A stretch of 64,000 nt of DNA from Dyella_B jejuensis (GTDB lineage: Bacteria > Pseudomonadota > Gammaproteobacteria > Xanthomonadales > Rhodanobacteraceae). Below, in pieces: positions 9,462 to 18,539 of the stretch; positions within the stretch are counted from its first letter, which is position 1, and every line of letters begins with the position of its first letter. A model generated the notes under the pieces. The model was given only the letters and a program-made list of their open reading frames with translations. It had not been told where the DNA came from and ran no database searches. A program made the translations under genes and the position numbers. Location: NCBI RefSeq assembly GCF_044904675.1, contig NZ_JADIKJ010000016.1, forward strand, positions 1-64,000, read 5' to 3'.

Positions 9462-9477
9462 TCCCGCGTTCGCGGGA
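9462..9477. repeat. Short REP-like hairpin
   Basis: TCCCGCG-TT-CGCGGGA inverted repeat within CATGTCCCGCGTTCGCGGGA, in the gap between two convergent genes. The sequence style matches REP-type palindromes common in this bacterial group. It could also end transcription from both sides, but no T-run follows. Confidence 0.4.
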
Positions 9478-9492
9478 ATGGCGATGCGCGCA

Positions 9493-10296
9493 TCAGTCCG
9501 TGCTCGTTCCAAGTGGAGAAGAGACCGGTTGCCAGGAAGCCTCGCGATACGACTCCGCCACGATCCAGGCCGCCGCGGTGAGCGCCGCTGAAATCAGCAA
9601 GCCGGTCCAGGCGAAACGCTGCATTGGCGCGGCGACCACGGAGGGAATCCACACCAGCACGGTGAAGGTGCCCATCATCCACGCCTCGAGCGCCGCGGCC
9701 AGGCGCGGCAGTACGGCCACTCCAATCGCGAGGCCGGCGGCGATGTGCGCCATGCCGGTGAGATAAGCCCAATCGATGCGATCGGGCAACCAGGCCGGCA
9801 CCATGGCGGCGGTCGGCTGGGCATAGATGAGATGTTCCAGGCCGAGCAGCGGCAATGCCGCCGCGAACAGCAGCTGCGCCATGCGCAGTGCCTTGCTGCC
9901 AGTCAGCGCGGCGCAGTACGGCTTATCCGGTGGCGTTACCGCCGATGCATGCAGCATCCAGCTTGCAGCGACCAGGATCGCGATCTCCGCGCAGGCGCCC
10001 CAGCTCGCTTCCTGGCCAGGCGCGGCGATGACGCGGGGCGCCTGCAGCACCAGCAGCCACACGAGCGTGTAAGCCGTCAGCACGCACGCTGCCGTTGCCA
10101 GCGTGCGCCGGAACAGCAGTCCCGCACCGGCCAGCGCCATCAATGTGCCGGAACCACAGGCCAGGTAAGTCCGTCCGGGCATGTCCGCGGGAACGGGTTG
10201 CCACACCGAGGCGAAGTCGCCCGAGAACAGGCATAGCAGGCCCAGCGCGAGCATAGCCAGGGCGAAGGTCACGCGGCCGTCAGGGAGGATGCGCAT
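9493..10296 (-). CDS. Multi-pass membrane protein of unknown function
   Basis: A 267-residue, strongly hydrophobic protein with about seven or eight predicted transmembrane helices (first at MRILPDGRVTFALAMLALGLL). The pattern of paired helices and small-residue turns recalls DoxX-like membrane proteins, but there is no diagnostic motif, so no function is assigned. The start at 10296 is preferred because GGAG lies 7 nt upstream; the open frame continues 48 codons further without a signal. Convergent with dps. Confidence 0.72.
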   Translation of the reverse strand: MRILPDGRVTFALAMLALGLLCLFSGDFASVWQPVPADMPGRTYLACGSGTLMALAGAGLLFRRTLATAACVLTAYTLVWLLVLQAPRVIAAPGQEASWGACAEIAILVAASWMLHASAVTPPDKPYCAALTGSKALRMAQLLFAAALPLLGLEHLIYAQPTAAMVPAWLPDRIDWAYLTGMAHIAAGLAIGVAVLPRLAAALEAWMMGTFTVLVWIPSVVAAPMQRFAWTGLLISAALTAAAWIVAESYREASWQPVSSPLGTSTD

Positions 10297-10627
10297 GTAC
10301 GACTCCGGTGGGTGATCGAAGGGGTCCGTCAACGTACTCAAGCACGGTTTGGCACGTGCGGTTCGGCTGCGACATTCAGATCTTCTTGCGCAGTCGCCCG
10401 CAAGAGCCAATCGCGTCGCCAACGGCCATGCCAAAAGCAAACGCAGGGCGAACCGTGTGCGATCTGCTGTTGGTACGTCACCGGCTTGCGCATCCTCGTC
10501 ATGCGCGCGCTTCGCACCGTCGTGTCTGGCGCCTGCCTTTGTTTCGCCCCGGCTTCCGCCCTCAAACGTCCGAGCGGATCGTTAGCATGGTCCGATCGCG
10601 CAGCAGCGCATCGTCTGAAGGTGACAT
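10297..10627. other. Divergent intergenic region
   Basis: About 330 bp between the minus-strand membrane protein gene and the plus-strand beta-lactamase gene. It presumably holds both promoters. No AmpR-like divergent regulator gene and no clear operator is visible. Confidence 0.35.
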
Positions 10628-11497
10628 ATGGATCGTCGGCATCTTTTGAAAAACGCCATGATCGGTGCGGTCGCGCTGGCCCTGCGTCCCACATTCCTGC
10701 TTGCCGCCGATAGCAAGGAAACCATGGCCAAGCTCGCCGCGCTGGAACGACAGCACGGTGGACGGCTGGGCGTCGCCATGCTGGATACCGGCGACGGACG
10801 CCGTGTCGGCTATCGTGCGGACGAACGCTTCCTGCTATGCAGTACCTTCAAGTTACTGCTGGTGGCGGCGGTGCTGGCGCGGGTCGATCGGGGCGTGGCG
10901 CGGCTGGACCAGCGGTTCGTATTCAACCAGGACGCGGTACTGGAATACGCGCCGATCACCCGCCTGCGCGTCGGAGCCCCGGGCATGACCATCGCCGAGC
11001 TATGCGCCGCGGCGATCACCGTCAGCGACAACACCGCCGCCAATGTGCTGATGGCGAACCTGGGCGGGCCTGCCATGGTCACCGCCTATGCGCGGCAGCT
11101 CGGCGATCCCATTACCCGGCTCGACCGGATCGAGCCCGCGCTGAACCGGCCCAGCCCCGATCACGTCAGCGACACCACGACGCCCGACGCGATGCTGGGT
11201 GACATGCGCGCGCTGCTGCTTGGCCATGCCCTGTCCGAGGGTTCGCGCGCGCAGCTGCTCGCCTGGTTGCGCGGCACCACCACCGGCAAAAAACTCCTGC
11301 GCGCCGGCCTGCCGGCGGCGTGGCGCATCGGCGAGAAAACCGGCAGCGGCGATACGCAGACCAACGATGTCGCGATCGTGTGGCCGCCCCGGCGCAAGCC
11401 ATGGCTGGTGACGGCGTACTACGAAAATGCGACGACGGACTACGACGGCCGCAGTGCGGTGCTGGCGCAGGTCGGTCGTCTCATCGCCGCATGGTAA
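10628..11497 (+). CDS. Class A serine beta-lactamase, Tat-exported
   Basis: A 289-residue periplasmic enzyme that hydrolyses beta-lactams. All class A motifs are present: Ser72-x-x-Lys75 (STFK), Ser133-Asp-Asn135 (SDN), Glu169 in EPALN (general base) and Lys237-Thr-Gly (KTG). The N-terminus MDRRHLLKNAMIGAVALAL carries a twin-arginine pattern, indicating Tat export, as in several chromosomal class A enzymes of related bacteria. Subfamily and spectrum cannot be judged from motifs. It is a single gene without a neighbouring LysR regulator and without mobile-element signs, so probably an intrinsic chromosomal gene. Confidence 0.95.
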   Translation: MDRRHLLKNAMIGAVALALRPTFLLAADSKETMAKLAALERQHGGRLGVAMLDTGDGRRVGYRADERFLLCSTFKLLLVAAVLARVDRGVARLDQRFVFNQDAVLEYAPITRLRVGAPGMTIAELCAAAITVSDNTAANVLMANLGGPAMVTAYARQLGDPITRLDRIEPALNRPSPDHVSDTTTPDAMLGDMRALLLGHALSEGSRAQLLAWLRGTTTGKKLLRAGLPAAWRIGEKTGSGDTQTNDVAIVWPPRRKPWLVTAYYENATTDYDGRSAVLAQVGRLIAAW

Positions 11498-11522
11498 AAC
11501 CATGCGGCAGGCAGCGGCTTGC

Positions 11523-12086
11523 TCAACGCACCGTTTCGGCGTCGGCGGGCTGCTTGCCCAGCAGGTAATACAGGCGGCCCATGTAGAACAGGGCAAGGCT
11601 GCGCCAGACGATGTGCACGAGCAACGCCTTGTCCGCAGCACCGGCCAGGTCCGCGTGCGCGAACGTGTAGACGTTGTAGGGCAGCGACAGTACCTGGTAA
11701 ATCGCCAGGAACCACAGCGGCGCCCTGCCGGGTTTGGCCAGCAACCACGCCAGCCCGATCGTGTACCACGCAACATCGATCGCCGCCGGCGCCAGCTGCC
11801 GGGTGATCAACATACCCGCGGCAAACCAGATCAGGTGTCCGCCCTGCACGCAGAACGCGCCGAGTATGTTTCTTCTTTGCGCATCGAAAAGCCGCTTGCC
11901 GAGCGCCCATACCACCGCGGTCGCCAGCAGCGGTATCAGCAGGTTGGCGCCGGCATACATGCCAAGGGCCCAGCCGCCGATGGCAGCCAGGCCGCCGCCG
12001 ACTTTCACGGCGATACTGGCGGACTCGTCGCGCGGCTGGTCTGTCGGCGCGGACGGCTTGGTGCGCGCGAATTCTTCAGGACTCAT
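11523..12086 (-). CDS. Membrane protein of unknown function
   Basis: A 187-residue protein with a soluble, Pro/Ser-rich first 25 residues and about five transmembrane helices. It has no recognised catalytic residues. The start is well supported by AGGGGGAAG upstream. It lies downstream of and in the same direction as the FAD monooxygenase gene (57-bp gap), so the two may be co-transcribed, but there is no functional link in the sequence. Confidence 0.7.
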   Translation of the reverse strand: MSPEEFARTKPSAPTDQPRDESASIAVKVGGGLAAIGGWALGMYAGANLLIPLLATAVVWALGKRLFDAQRRNILGAFCVQGGHLIWFAAGMLITRQLAPAAIDVAWYTIGLAWLLAKPGRAPLWFLAIYQVLSLPYNVYTFAHADLAGAADKALLVHIVWRSLALFYMGRLYYLLGKQPADAETVR

Positions 12087-12143
12087 GGGCTTCCCCCTGG
12101 AAGCGCAGCGTTACCAAACCGGACGGTGCGGGATCGTGCGCAA

Positions 12144-13670
12144 CTATGAAGGCGAAAGCTTAATGCCATGGGCTGCTAAATAGCCATCCAGGCCCTGTGG
12201 CGAGGCGGAGGCATCCACCAGGGCGATATAGGTATCGGGCCGCAGCAGATAAAGGGCATCGCGCGTGAGGCCGGCGGCGCCGCAAGGGGCTTGCCAGTCG
12301 AAGACGTGCAGCGCCAGCCCCCGCCCGGCGCAGTATTCCACCAGTTCCGCGCTGGCGTTGCCGTAGATATGCGCCTGCCAATTCACGGATGTGAAGACCG
12401 CGAAATTGTCCGTCTCGCCCATTCGCACCCAGGGCAGGCGATCGCCGCCATGCAGCTTTCCGGCCGAACCTGCGCTCAGCGGGCCCTCGCGGTAATCCAG
12501 GGTAATCTGCGAAACCGTGCGGAACAGGAACTCGCGCGCCGCTTCGAAATGGGTAAGCGCCGGGATCAGGATCGGCGCCAGGCGCGTGCGCACGATGTCG
12601 GCCAAGTGCCCATCCATGGTGGCAAACGTGAAGACACGATCGGTAGTGGCAACCAGCCGGCGTGCAAAGCCGATGCGCTCGGCTTCGTAGCTGTCGAGCA
12701 AGCGCTCGGGCGCCCGTCCGGCGAGTACGGCGGCAAGCTTCCAGGCCAGGTTGATGGCGTCGCCGATGCCCGTGTTCATGCCTTGCCCGCCAGCGGGGCT
12801 ATGGATATGCGCGGCATCGCCCAGCAGGAATGCCCGGCCATGTCGGAAATGCTCGGTCACCCGATGGTGCACGTGGTAAGTGGAAAACCAGTGCACCGCC
12901 CTGACGGTCAATTGCAGATGCTGGATGGCACGATCGCTCACGTCTTCGAACTTGAGCGTTTCGGCATGCTCCGCGCGCTCGTCACGCACGGTGCCGATGA
13001 AGCGTGCGCAGTGGGCGCCGGCCAGCGGAAACACGGCGAGGAAGTCGGCCTCGTCCAGGTCGATATGCAACTGGCCGTCGATCGATGGGCCCTCGGCTTC
13101 CACGTCGGCCACATAGAACACTTGCTTGTAGGTGCCGCCCGGAAAGTCGGCGCCAATCGTTTCGCGCACCAGCGAACGAGCGCCATCGCAGCCAGCGATA
13201 TAGCTCGCCTGCCAGGGCTGCTCACTGCCATCGGGACCGCGCAGGTAACCGGTGACATGATCGCCTTCGTCGCAGAAACGCAGCAGTTCGGTATCGCGCT
13301 GGACGAAAACGCCGGCAGCTTCGAGCCGCTCGATCAACAGGCGCTCGTGCTGGCCTTGCGGAAAGACATGCAGGAACGGATACGGCGTCAGGCCAACGCC
13401 GACGGTATCGAACTCGACTTGCGCCGCGCGCTCGCCTTTTACCCACAGGTTGACGGCAGGAACCTTATGGCCGCGTTCGACCACCGCGTCGGCCAGGTCC
13501 AGCTGCCGATAAAACTCGAGCGTGCGCGCCTGCACGGCCAGCGCGCGCGAAGTAGTGCCCGGTGCGGACGTTTTGTCGATGATGCGCACGCCCACGCCCA
13601 GCCGCGTCAACCACAAGGCCAGCACCAAGCCAGTAGGGCCCGCACCCACGATCAGCACTTCGCTACGCAT
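12144..13670 (-). CDS. FAD-dependent aromatic monooxygenase (PheA/TfdB, FAD_binding_3 type)
   Basis: A 508-residue flavoprotein hydroxylase using NAD(P)H and O2. The dinucleotide-binding motif VGAGPTGLVLALWL is at the N-terminus, the DG motif is in AGCDGARSLVRE, and the second FAD motif is in LLGDAAHIHSPAGGQGMNTG. The C-terminal 130 residues form the thioredoxin-like domain usual in phenol-hydroxylase-like members. Typical substrates are phenols, polyketides or antibiotics; the substrate cannot be read from sequence. The ATG at 13670 follows GAGGTA at proper spacing; the open frame upstream of it is non-coding in style and overlaps the GH92 gene's terminator. Confidence 0.88.
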   Translation of the reverse strand: MRSEVLIVGAGPTGLVLALWLTRLGVGVRIIDKTSAPGTTSRALAVQARTLEFYRQLDLADAVVERGHKVPAVNLWVKGERAAQVEFDTVGVGLTPYPFLHVFPQGQHERLLIERLEAAGVFVQRDTELLRFCDEGDHVTGYLRGPDGSEQPWQASYIAGCDGARSLVRETIGADFPGGTYKQVFYVADVEAEGPSIDGQLHIDLDEADFLAVFPLAGAHCARFIGTVRDERAEHAETLKFEDVSDRAIQHLQLTVRAVHWFSTYHVHHRVTEHFRHGRAFLLGDAAHIHSPAGGQGMNTGIGDAINLAWKLAAVLAGRAPERLLDSYEAERIGFARRLVATTDRVFTFATMDGHLADIVRTRLAPILIPALTHFEAAREFLFRTVSQITLDYREGPLSAGSAGKLHGGDRLPWVRMGETDNFAVFTSVNWQAHIYGNASAELVEYCAGRGLALHVFDWQAPCGAAGLTRDALYLLRPDTYIALVDASASPQGLDGYLAAHGIKLSPS

Positions 13671-13847
13671 GACGCCTACCTCGCGATGAGAACGGCGGAT
13701 TCGCCGGATGCCGGGTCCGATGCGGAATAACGCACGTGCCATCGACAAGGGATGAAGGAAAGATGGCGCGGTCGACATCGCGCTATCCATCAGGGCCGCA
13801 GTGGTCGGTACTCGCTCCGTGCCCGCAGCGCCTGGTCGATGCGGGTC

Positions 13848-13886
13848 AAAGAAAAGGCCCGGTGCAACCGCGAATCGCACCGGGCC
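13848..13886 (-). terminator. Intrinsic terminator of the GH92 gene
   Basis: Perfect 10-bp stem GGCCCGGTGC / GCACCGGGCC with an 11-nt loop, followed on the minus strand by TTTTCTTT. It begins 35 bp after the GH92 stop codon and isolates that gene from the monooxygenase downstream. Confidence 0.82.
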
Positions 13887-13920
13887 AGCCATGTCACGGG
13901 TTTTCCGGTTCGCCTGGTGC

Positions 13921-16380
13921 TCAGCTTGCGTGGATGGCAACCGCCGCGCCGGCCGGGTTGCCGAACGACGGCGGCCGGTCTTCCTGGGCGGCGCCGAATT
14001 GCAGGTTCGGCGTGTCCGACATATGGAACTCCAGCGTACCGCCTGCCACCAGCTCGGCATGGCTGATCCAGCTGCGCGTCCATGGTTTGCCGTTCCATTG
14101 CACGGACTGGATATAGGGACGCTCCGGTCCGTTGCCGATTGTGCGGACGATCAAGGTACGCCCGCCGGCAAGCGCTATCTCGGCGTGGTCGAGCAGCGGG
14201 CTGCCGAACACATAGTGGGTACTGACCGGATCGACCGCATACAGGCCAAGCGCACTCATCACGTACCACGCGCTCATCTGGCCGCAATCCTCATTGCCGG
14301 CCAGGCCGTCGGGCTCCGGCGGATACATCGTGTCCATCAGCATGCGCACGCGGGCCTGCGTCTTGTGATGCGCGCCGGTATACGCATACAGGTAAGCCAC
14401 GTGATGGCTGGGTTCGTTGCCGTGCGCGTATTGGCCGATCATGCCGGCGATATCCGGCGGTGCGTCGGGCGGCAGTTTGGAGCTGATGGTGAATAGGGCA
14501 TCGAGCTTGCGCTCGAACACATCCTGGCCGCCGAACAGGCTCATGTAGGCGTACAGATCGTGCTGGTTGAGGAACGTGGCCTGCCAGGCGTTGGATTCGG
14601 TGAAGTCGCGCCACCGCTCGGAATGGCCCATGCCGCGCGGATCGAACGGCTCCAGCCATTTGCCATCCTCGCCGCGCGGGCGCACGAAATTCAGCGAGGT
14701 ATCGAACACATGGCGGTAATTGCGCGAGCGCTGGCGCAGCGTTTCGGCCAGCTGCTGCTCGCCGGCAGCATCGGCCATATGCGCGACGGCCCAGTCGTCA
14801 TAGGCGTACTCCAAGGTCTTGCTGACGGCTTCGCCTTCCTTGTCGCTGGGGATATAGCCGAGCTTGCGGTAGTAGGGCAGGCCGCGGTAATCGTCTTGCA
14901 TCGCGCGCTTGCGGTAGATCGGCCACGCGCGTTCGTAATCGATGCCGGTGAAACCCTTTGCTTGCGCCTCGGCGATCAATACCGCCGAGTGGTAGCCGAT
15001 CATGCAGCCGGTTTCCACGCCTTGCAGCGGCCATACCGGCGGGCCTTCGGGACTTTCTTCCGCCATGCGGACCAGGCCGTTGACGAAATCGGGAACGCGG
15101 TCGGCCTGGTACAGCGTCAACAACGGCGCCTGCGCGCGATAGATATCCCACAACGAATAGGTGCTGTAGTTGTGCTGGCCTTGCGGCAATTGATGCACCT
15201 TCAGATCCATGCCGCGATAGCGGCCGTCCACGTCGCTGAACAGGGTCGGTGCGAGCAGGGTGTGATACAGCGAGCTGTAGAACACCCGCAGGGTACGTTC
15301 GGACGAGGTCTGTACACGGATGCGGCTTAACTCACGTTCCCAGGCTTCGGCGGCGGCCTGTCGCAGCAGGTCGAAATCCCAAGCGGGAATATCCGCTTCC
15401 AGGTTGCGCAACGCGCCATCGATATCCACCGCGGAAATGCCGACTTTCACCAGCACCGGCGCGCGGGCCGCGTCATCGATATGCAGCGCCGCCTTCAGGT
15501 GCGTGCCCTTGATCTCGCTGGTGCCGGCGGGCGCGGCCACGTCTTCGGCATACAGCGTGGCCTGCGAGAACGGGCGCGACACCTTCATCGCGAAATAGAT
15601 GTGCCGCCCATTTGCCCATTGATGCACACGCCGCGCACCGACCAGCGTGTCATGGCCGACCAGGCGCAACTGCGCATCCGTGACGGCGCAAGGCACCTTG
15701 TAGTCGTCGTGGTAGCCGTGGGCGAGATCGACCAACAGATGCCCGCTGCCAGGACCGTGGAACGTATAGCGATGCAGTCCCGTGCGCAGGCCCGCGGTAA
15801 GCTCGGCGCGGATGTCGTGATCGGTCAGGTGCACGCTGTAATAACCCGGCCGCGCCTGTTCCGAGGCACGGTCGTAACGCGAGCGATAACCCTTGCCCGG
15901 ATGCGCCTTGGTATCCGCCGTCAGCTGCGGCCCGGGGCCGGCCGCGCCATCAAAGCGCGAGTGATAGTTGACCTCGGGCAGGCCGCGCTCGCCCGGCTGC
16001 AACAACACCGGGCCCTGCGCCGGCATGACCAGCACATCGAGCATGTCCGCCGCGCCGGTGCCGCTGAGATGCGTGTGCGAGAAGCCCATGATCGAGCCGT
16101 CGCCCTGGTGATAGCCGGACGACGCATCCCATCCCGCATCATTGGTATCAGGACTGAGCTGCACCATGCCGAACGGCATCGACGCACCGGGAAACGTGTG
16201 GCCATGGCCGCCCGTACCGACGAACACATCCACATACTGCGAAACGCCGTTCGCGTTGCGCATGTCCGCGGCGGACGCTTCAGCTGCGCCGCTCTGGCCC
16301 ATCCGGGCGAGCGCCGGCAACGGGCTACCAAGTACCGCAAGTGCACCCATGCCTTGCAGGAACTGTCGACGTGACACCAT
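13921..16380 (-). CDS. GH92 alpha-mannosidase, Tat-exported
   Basis: An 819-residue exo-alpha-mannosidase of glycoside hydrolase family 92; members remove terminal (often alpha-1,2-linked) mannose from high-mannose glycans in a Ca-dependent inverting reaction. Family signatures: GGHGHTFPGASMPFGMVQLS and FSHTHLSGTG in the N-terminal beta-sandwich, and GNEDCGQMSAWY with the catalytic carboxylate region in the C-terminal helical barrel. The start MVSRRQFLQGMGALAVLG is a classical Tat signal; AGGGGAGAG lies upstream of the ATG. It is a single gene with its own terminator, divergent from a serine hydrolase; it probably works with the GH125 and GH2 enzymes 7-11 kb away. Confidence 0.93.
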   Translation of the reverse strand: MVSRRQFLQGMGALAVLGSPLPALARMGQSGAAEASAADMRNANGVSQYVDVFVGTGGHGHTFPGASMPFGMVQLSPDTNDAGWDASSGYHQGDGSIMGFSHTHLSGTGAADMLDVLVMPAQGPVLLQPGERGLPEVNYHSRFDGAAGPGPQLTADTKAHPGKGYRSRYDRASEQARPGYYSVHLTDHDIRAELTAGLRTGLHRYTFHGPGSGHLLVDLAHGYHDDYKVPCAVTDAQLRLVGHDTLVGARRVHQWANGRHIYFAMKVSRPFSQATLYAEDVAAPAGTSEIKGTHLKAALHIDDAARAPVLVKVGISAVDIDGALRNLEADIPAWDFDLLRQAAAEAWERELSRIRVQTSSERTLRVFYSSLYHTLLAPTLFSDVDGRYRGMDLKVHQLPQGQHNYSTYSLWDIYRAQAPLLTLYQADRVPDFVNGLVRMAEESPEGPPVWPLQGVETGCMIGYHSAVLIAEAQAKGFTGIDYERAWPIYRKRAMQDDYRGLPYYRKLGYIPSDKEGEAVSKTLEYAYDDWAVAHMADAAGEQQLAETLRQRSRNYRHVFDTSLNFVRPRGEDGKWLEPFDPRGMGHSERWRDFTESNAWQATFLNQHDLYAYMSLFGGQDVFERKLDALFTISSKLPPDAPPDIAGMIGQYAHGNEPSHHVAYLYAYTGAHHKTQARVRMLMDTMYPPEPDGLAGNEDCGQMSAWYVMSALGLYAVDPVSTHYVFGSPLLDHAEIALAGGRTLIVRTIGNGPERPYIQSVQWNGKPWTRSWISHAELVAGGTLEFHMSDTPNLQFGAAQEDRPPSFGNPAGAAVAIHAS

Positions 16381-16531
16381 GCGGGCTCTCCCCTGTTTGG
16401 CTGGTCGTGATGAAGTTGGAAGCGTCCGCGACAGGCCGGGGCGATCCCGCTGCTATGCAAACGCACTCAACGACGGAGAAGGAACACCGGCCAAACATTT
16501 GCGCCTGGTGTCCATGCTGCGACTGTAAACG

Positions 16532-16557
16532 AAAAATTTGTCTCGATCCAAATTTTT
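16532..16557. promoter_or_regulatory. Inverted repeat, candidate operator upstream of the GH92 gene
   Basis: Perfect 9-bp inverted repeat AAAAATTTG / CAAATTTTT around an 8-nt spacer, 150 bp upstream of the GH92 start, in a locally AT-rich part of the divergent region. It may be a repressor or activator site; no regulator gene sits nearby. Confidence 0.4.
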
Positions 16558-16583
16558 CTGCGTCAGAGTTAATTGTTTGATAT

Positions 16584-16619
16584 AAAGCGCTTTTATGCGA
16601 TTTTTGCTGCGAAGCAAAA
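16584..16619. promoter_or_regulatory. AAAGCGCTTT palindrome and adjacent hairpin
   Basis: AAAGCGCTTT at 16584-16593 has the central-CG palindrome style of LacI-family operators. Right after it, TTTTGCT-GCGA-AGCAAAA (16602-16619) forms a 7-bp hairpin. Both lie in the gap between the GH92 and serine hydrolase genes. Function is inferred only from symmetry and position. Confidence 0.35.
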
Positions 16620-16945
16620 TGCGCGTTGGCGCCTCTGCTTGCCGGTGTTGCTTAAAACCGTGTCGCGTTTTCCGTAACTTTGTCGCGAATACTTGATGGT
16701 GTCGCGGAACGCGAGTACCGGAGGATCCAGGAAGAGGAATTGCGGCAGCTTCGCGCTGAGATCAGCATGGCGCGGCGATGACCGGCATCGCCATCGATAA
16801 GCGCGTGACCGCTTTGCTTTTGGCCAAGTCCAAAGCGCCTGCGTCGATTCGCTCTGAAAGCTGCTCGCCTGAATCCAGGCGCGGCAATGGATGCATCTAA
16901 GTGGTCGATACCGCCATGTCGGCGGGTGACCAAAGAGTGTGTCCC
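16620..16945. other. Rest of the divergent gap, with a short coding-like fragment
   Basis: No complete gene. At about 16710-16781 the plus strand reads as a charged helical tail (EREYRRIQEEELRQLRAE, then a stop), looking like the C-terminus of a lost gene; nothing upstream continues it. The promoter of the serine hydrolase gene must also lie here. Confidence 0.3.
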
Positions 16946-18469
16946 ATGATTGATCGCCTCCCTATCGCCCGGGCCACGGCCTTCGCGCTCCGGCTCGCCC
17001 CGTTATGCGCAGCCCTCTCGCTGCTTTGCGGTGCATCGCCGTCAATGGCCGCTGCATCAATGCATTCGCAGCTACCCGATACACCGGTGGGCCAGCTCGC
17101 CGGCGAGCTGATCCGCCATATCAATAAGGACGGCGCCACCAGGATCCGGCAATGGGCGCCTGCCATCATGTCGGCGTCCATCGCCCCCGACGACAAGGCG
17201 GACTTCATGGCCGGCCTGGTTTCGGCCGTGCGCGACGAAGGCGGCGTGGACGTGTTCGACGTGCGTACCGACCCGCACCAGCCAGGGCTGCTCGAAGTCG
17301 CGGTCAAGGGACGACGCAACGCGCAAGCCGGCCTGTTCTGGCTGGTCGCCGACCCGGCGCATCCAGGCCAGCTCGCGGATGCGCACCTGGTCCAGATGGA
17401 CAATCCGCTTTATGCCGACTGGCCCCAGGGGCCGGTGTCGCATGCGGAGCTGGGAAAACAGATACACGCCGTATTGGACAAACTGGTGCGTGTGTACGAT
17501 TTCTCCGGCTGCGTGACCGTTTCCGATGGCGGCGAGACCGTGTTCGACGAATGCCGTGGCCTGGCCGAACGCAGTTTCAACGTACCGGTCGATCACCAGA
17601 CGAAGTTCCACGTCGGTTCGATCGGCAAGATGTTCACGGCGGTCGCCATCGCGCAACTGGTCGAGGCCGGCAAGCTGTCGTGGAACGACACGCTGGCGAA
17701 GCTGGTTCCGGAATATCCCGACCAGGCGATGGCGAAGAAGGTCACCGTGTGGGAACTACTGCACCATACCGCCGGCCTGGGCGATTTCATGGTGCCGGAC
17801 TATTTCGAGCACGCCGAACGCTTCGTCAATCCGGTGGACTATCTGGGATTGATCGCCCGCCAGCCCAAGGTGGGCGAGCCGGGCAACGGGTTGAGCTACA
17901 GCAATGCCGGCTACGTTCTGCTCGGCCGCATCATCGAGAATGTCTCCGGCGAAAATTACTTCGACTATATCCAGCACCACGTCTTCGAACCCGCGCAGAT
18001 GACATCCAGCGGCTTCGACAGCGAGGACCAGATCGTGCCCGGGCTTGCGGTCGGCTACTACCACGACGACGGCGCGTTCTCCCGCACGTGGAAGGCAAAC
18101 TGGGTGCAGGGCGTCTACAAGGGCAGTCCCGCAGGAGGCGGTTATTCCACCAATGCCGATCTGCTGCGGTTCGCAAAGGCCCTGCACGGAGGCAAGCTGG
18201 TGAAGTCCACAACGCTGGCGAAGATGTTCGACGGCGAAGTGCCGAACGACGGCCCCGGTGCCATTGGAGCCGGAATCGACGAACGGCTCTCGCACGGCCG
18301 CCACATCCGTGGCCACCAGGGAGGCATCGAAGGCACGACGGCAAACCTGGAGATGGTTTGGGAAACCGGTGCGGCCGTGGCCCTGACCAGCAACGAAGGA
18401 CCGTCGCAACACTGGTTGCTGGCCGAGCAGATTGCCGACTTGCTTGCCGCCGAAGGCGCCAAAAACTGA
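16946..18469 (+). CDS. Secreted beta-lactamase-family serine hydrolase (class C fold)
   Basis: A 507-residue exported protein with a signal peptide over about residues 1-36. A roughly 130-residue N-terminal extension of unknown role precedes a class C beta-lactamase/D-aminopeptidase-like domain. Active-site motifs: Ser-x-x-Lys in VGSIGKMFTA, Tyr-Ser-Asn in LSYSNAGYVLLG and His-x-Gly in RGHQGGIEG. Such proteins are peptidases or esterases, seldom true beta-lactamases. The start at 16946 is chosen because the signal peptide begins there; a GTG 15 codons upstream is also open. It is followed after 70 bp by the sigma-factor operon, with which it could be co-transcribed. Confidence 0.87.
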   Translation: MIDRLPIARATAFALRLAPLCAALSLLCGASPSMAAASMHSQLPDTPVGQLAGELIRHINKDGATRIRQWAPAIMSASIAPDDKADFMAGLVSAVRDEGGVDVFDVRTDPHQPGLLEVAVKGRRNAQAGLFWLVADPAHPGQLADAHLVQMDNPLYADWPQGPVSHAELGKQIHAVLDKLVRVYDFSGCVTVSDGGETVFDECRGLAERSFNVPVDHQTKFHVGSIGKMFTAVAIAQLVEAGKLSWNDTLAKLVPEYPDQAMAKKVTVWELLHHTAGLGDFMVPDYFEHAERFVNPVDYLGLIARQPKVGEPGNGLSYSNAGYVLLGRIIENVSGENYFDYIQHHVFEPAQMTSSGFDSEDQIVPGLAVGYYHDDGAFSRTWKANWVQGVYKGSPAGGGYSTNADLLRFAKALHGGKLVKSTTLAKMFDGEVPNDGPGAIGAGIDERLSHGRHIRGHQGGIEGTTANLEMVWETGAAVALTSNEGPSQHWLLAEQIADLLAAEGAKN

Positions 18470-18539
18470 ATTCCGGCAGGCGCGTTGCATCATCTTCTGT
18501 TACCAAAGCCTTCCGGCTCACATCTTCTGGAGCAAGACC

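Noticed and set aside
12291..13730. Long open frame (479 codons) on the plus strand opposite the FAD monooxygenase
   Set aside because: It is the mirror of a gene with clear FAD motifs; GC-rich third positions keep the opposite strand open. Its translation is Arg/Gln/His-rich without any domain.
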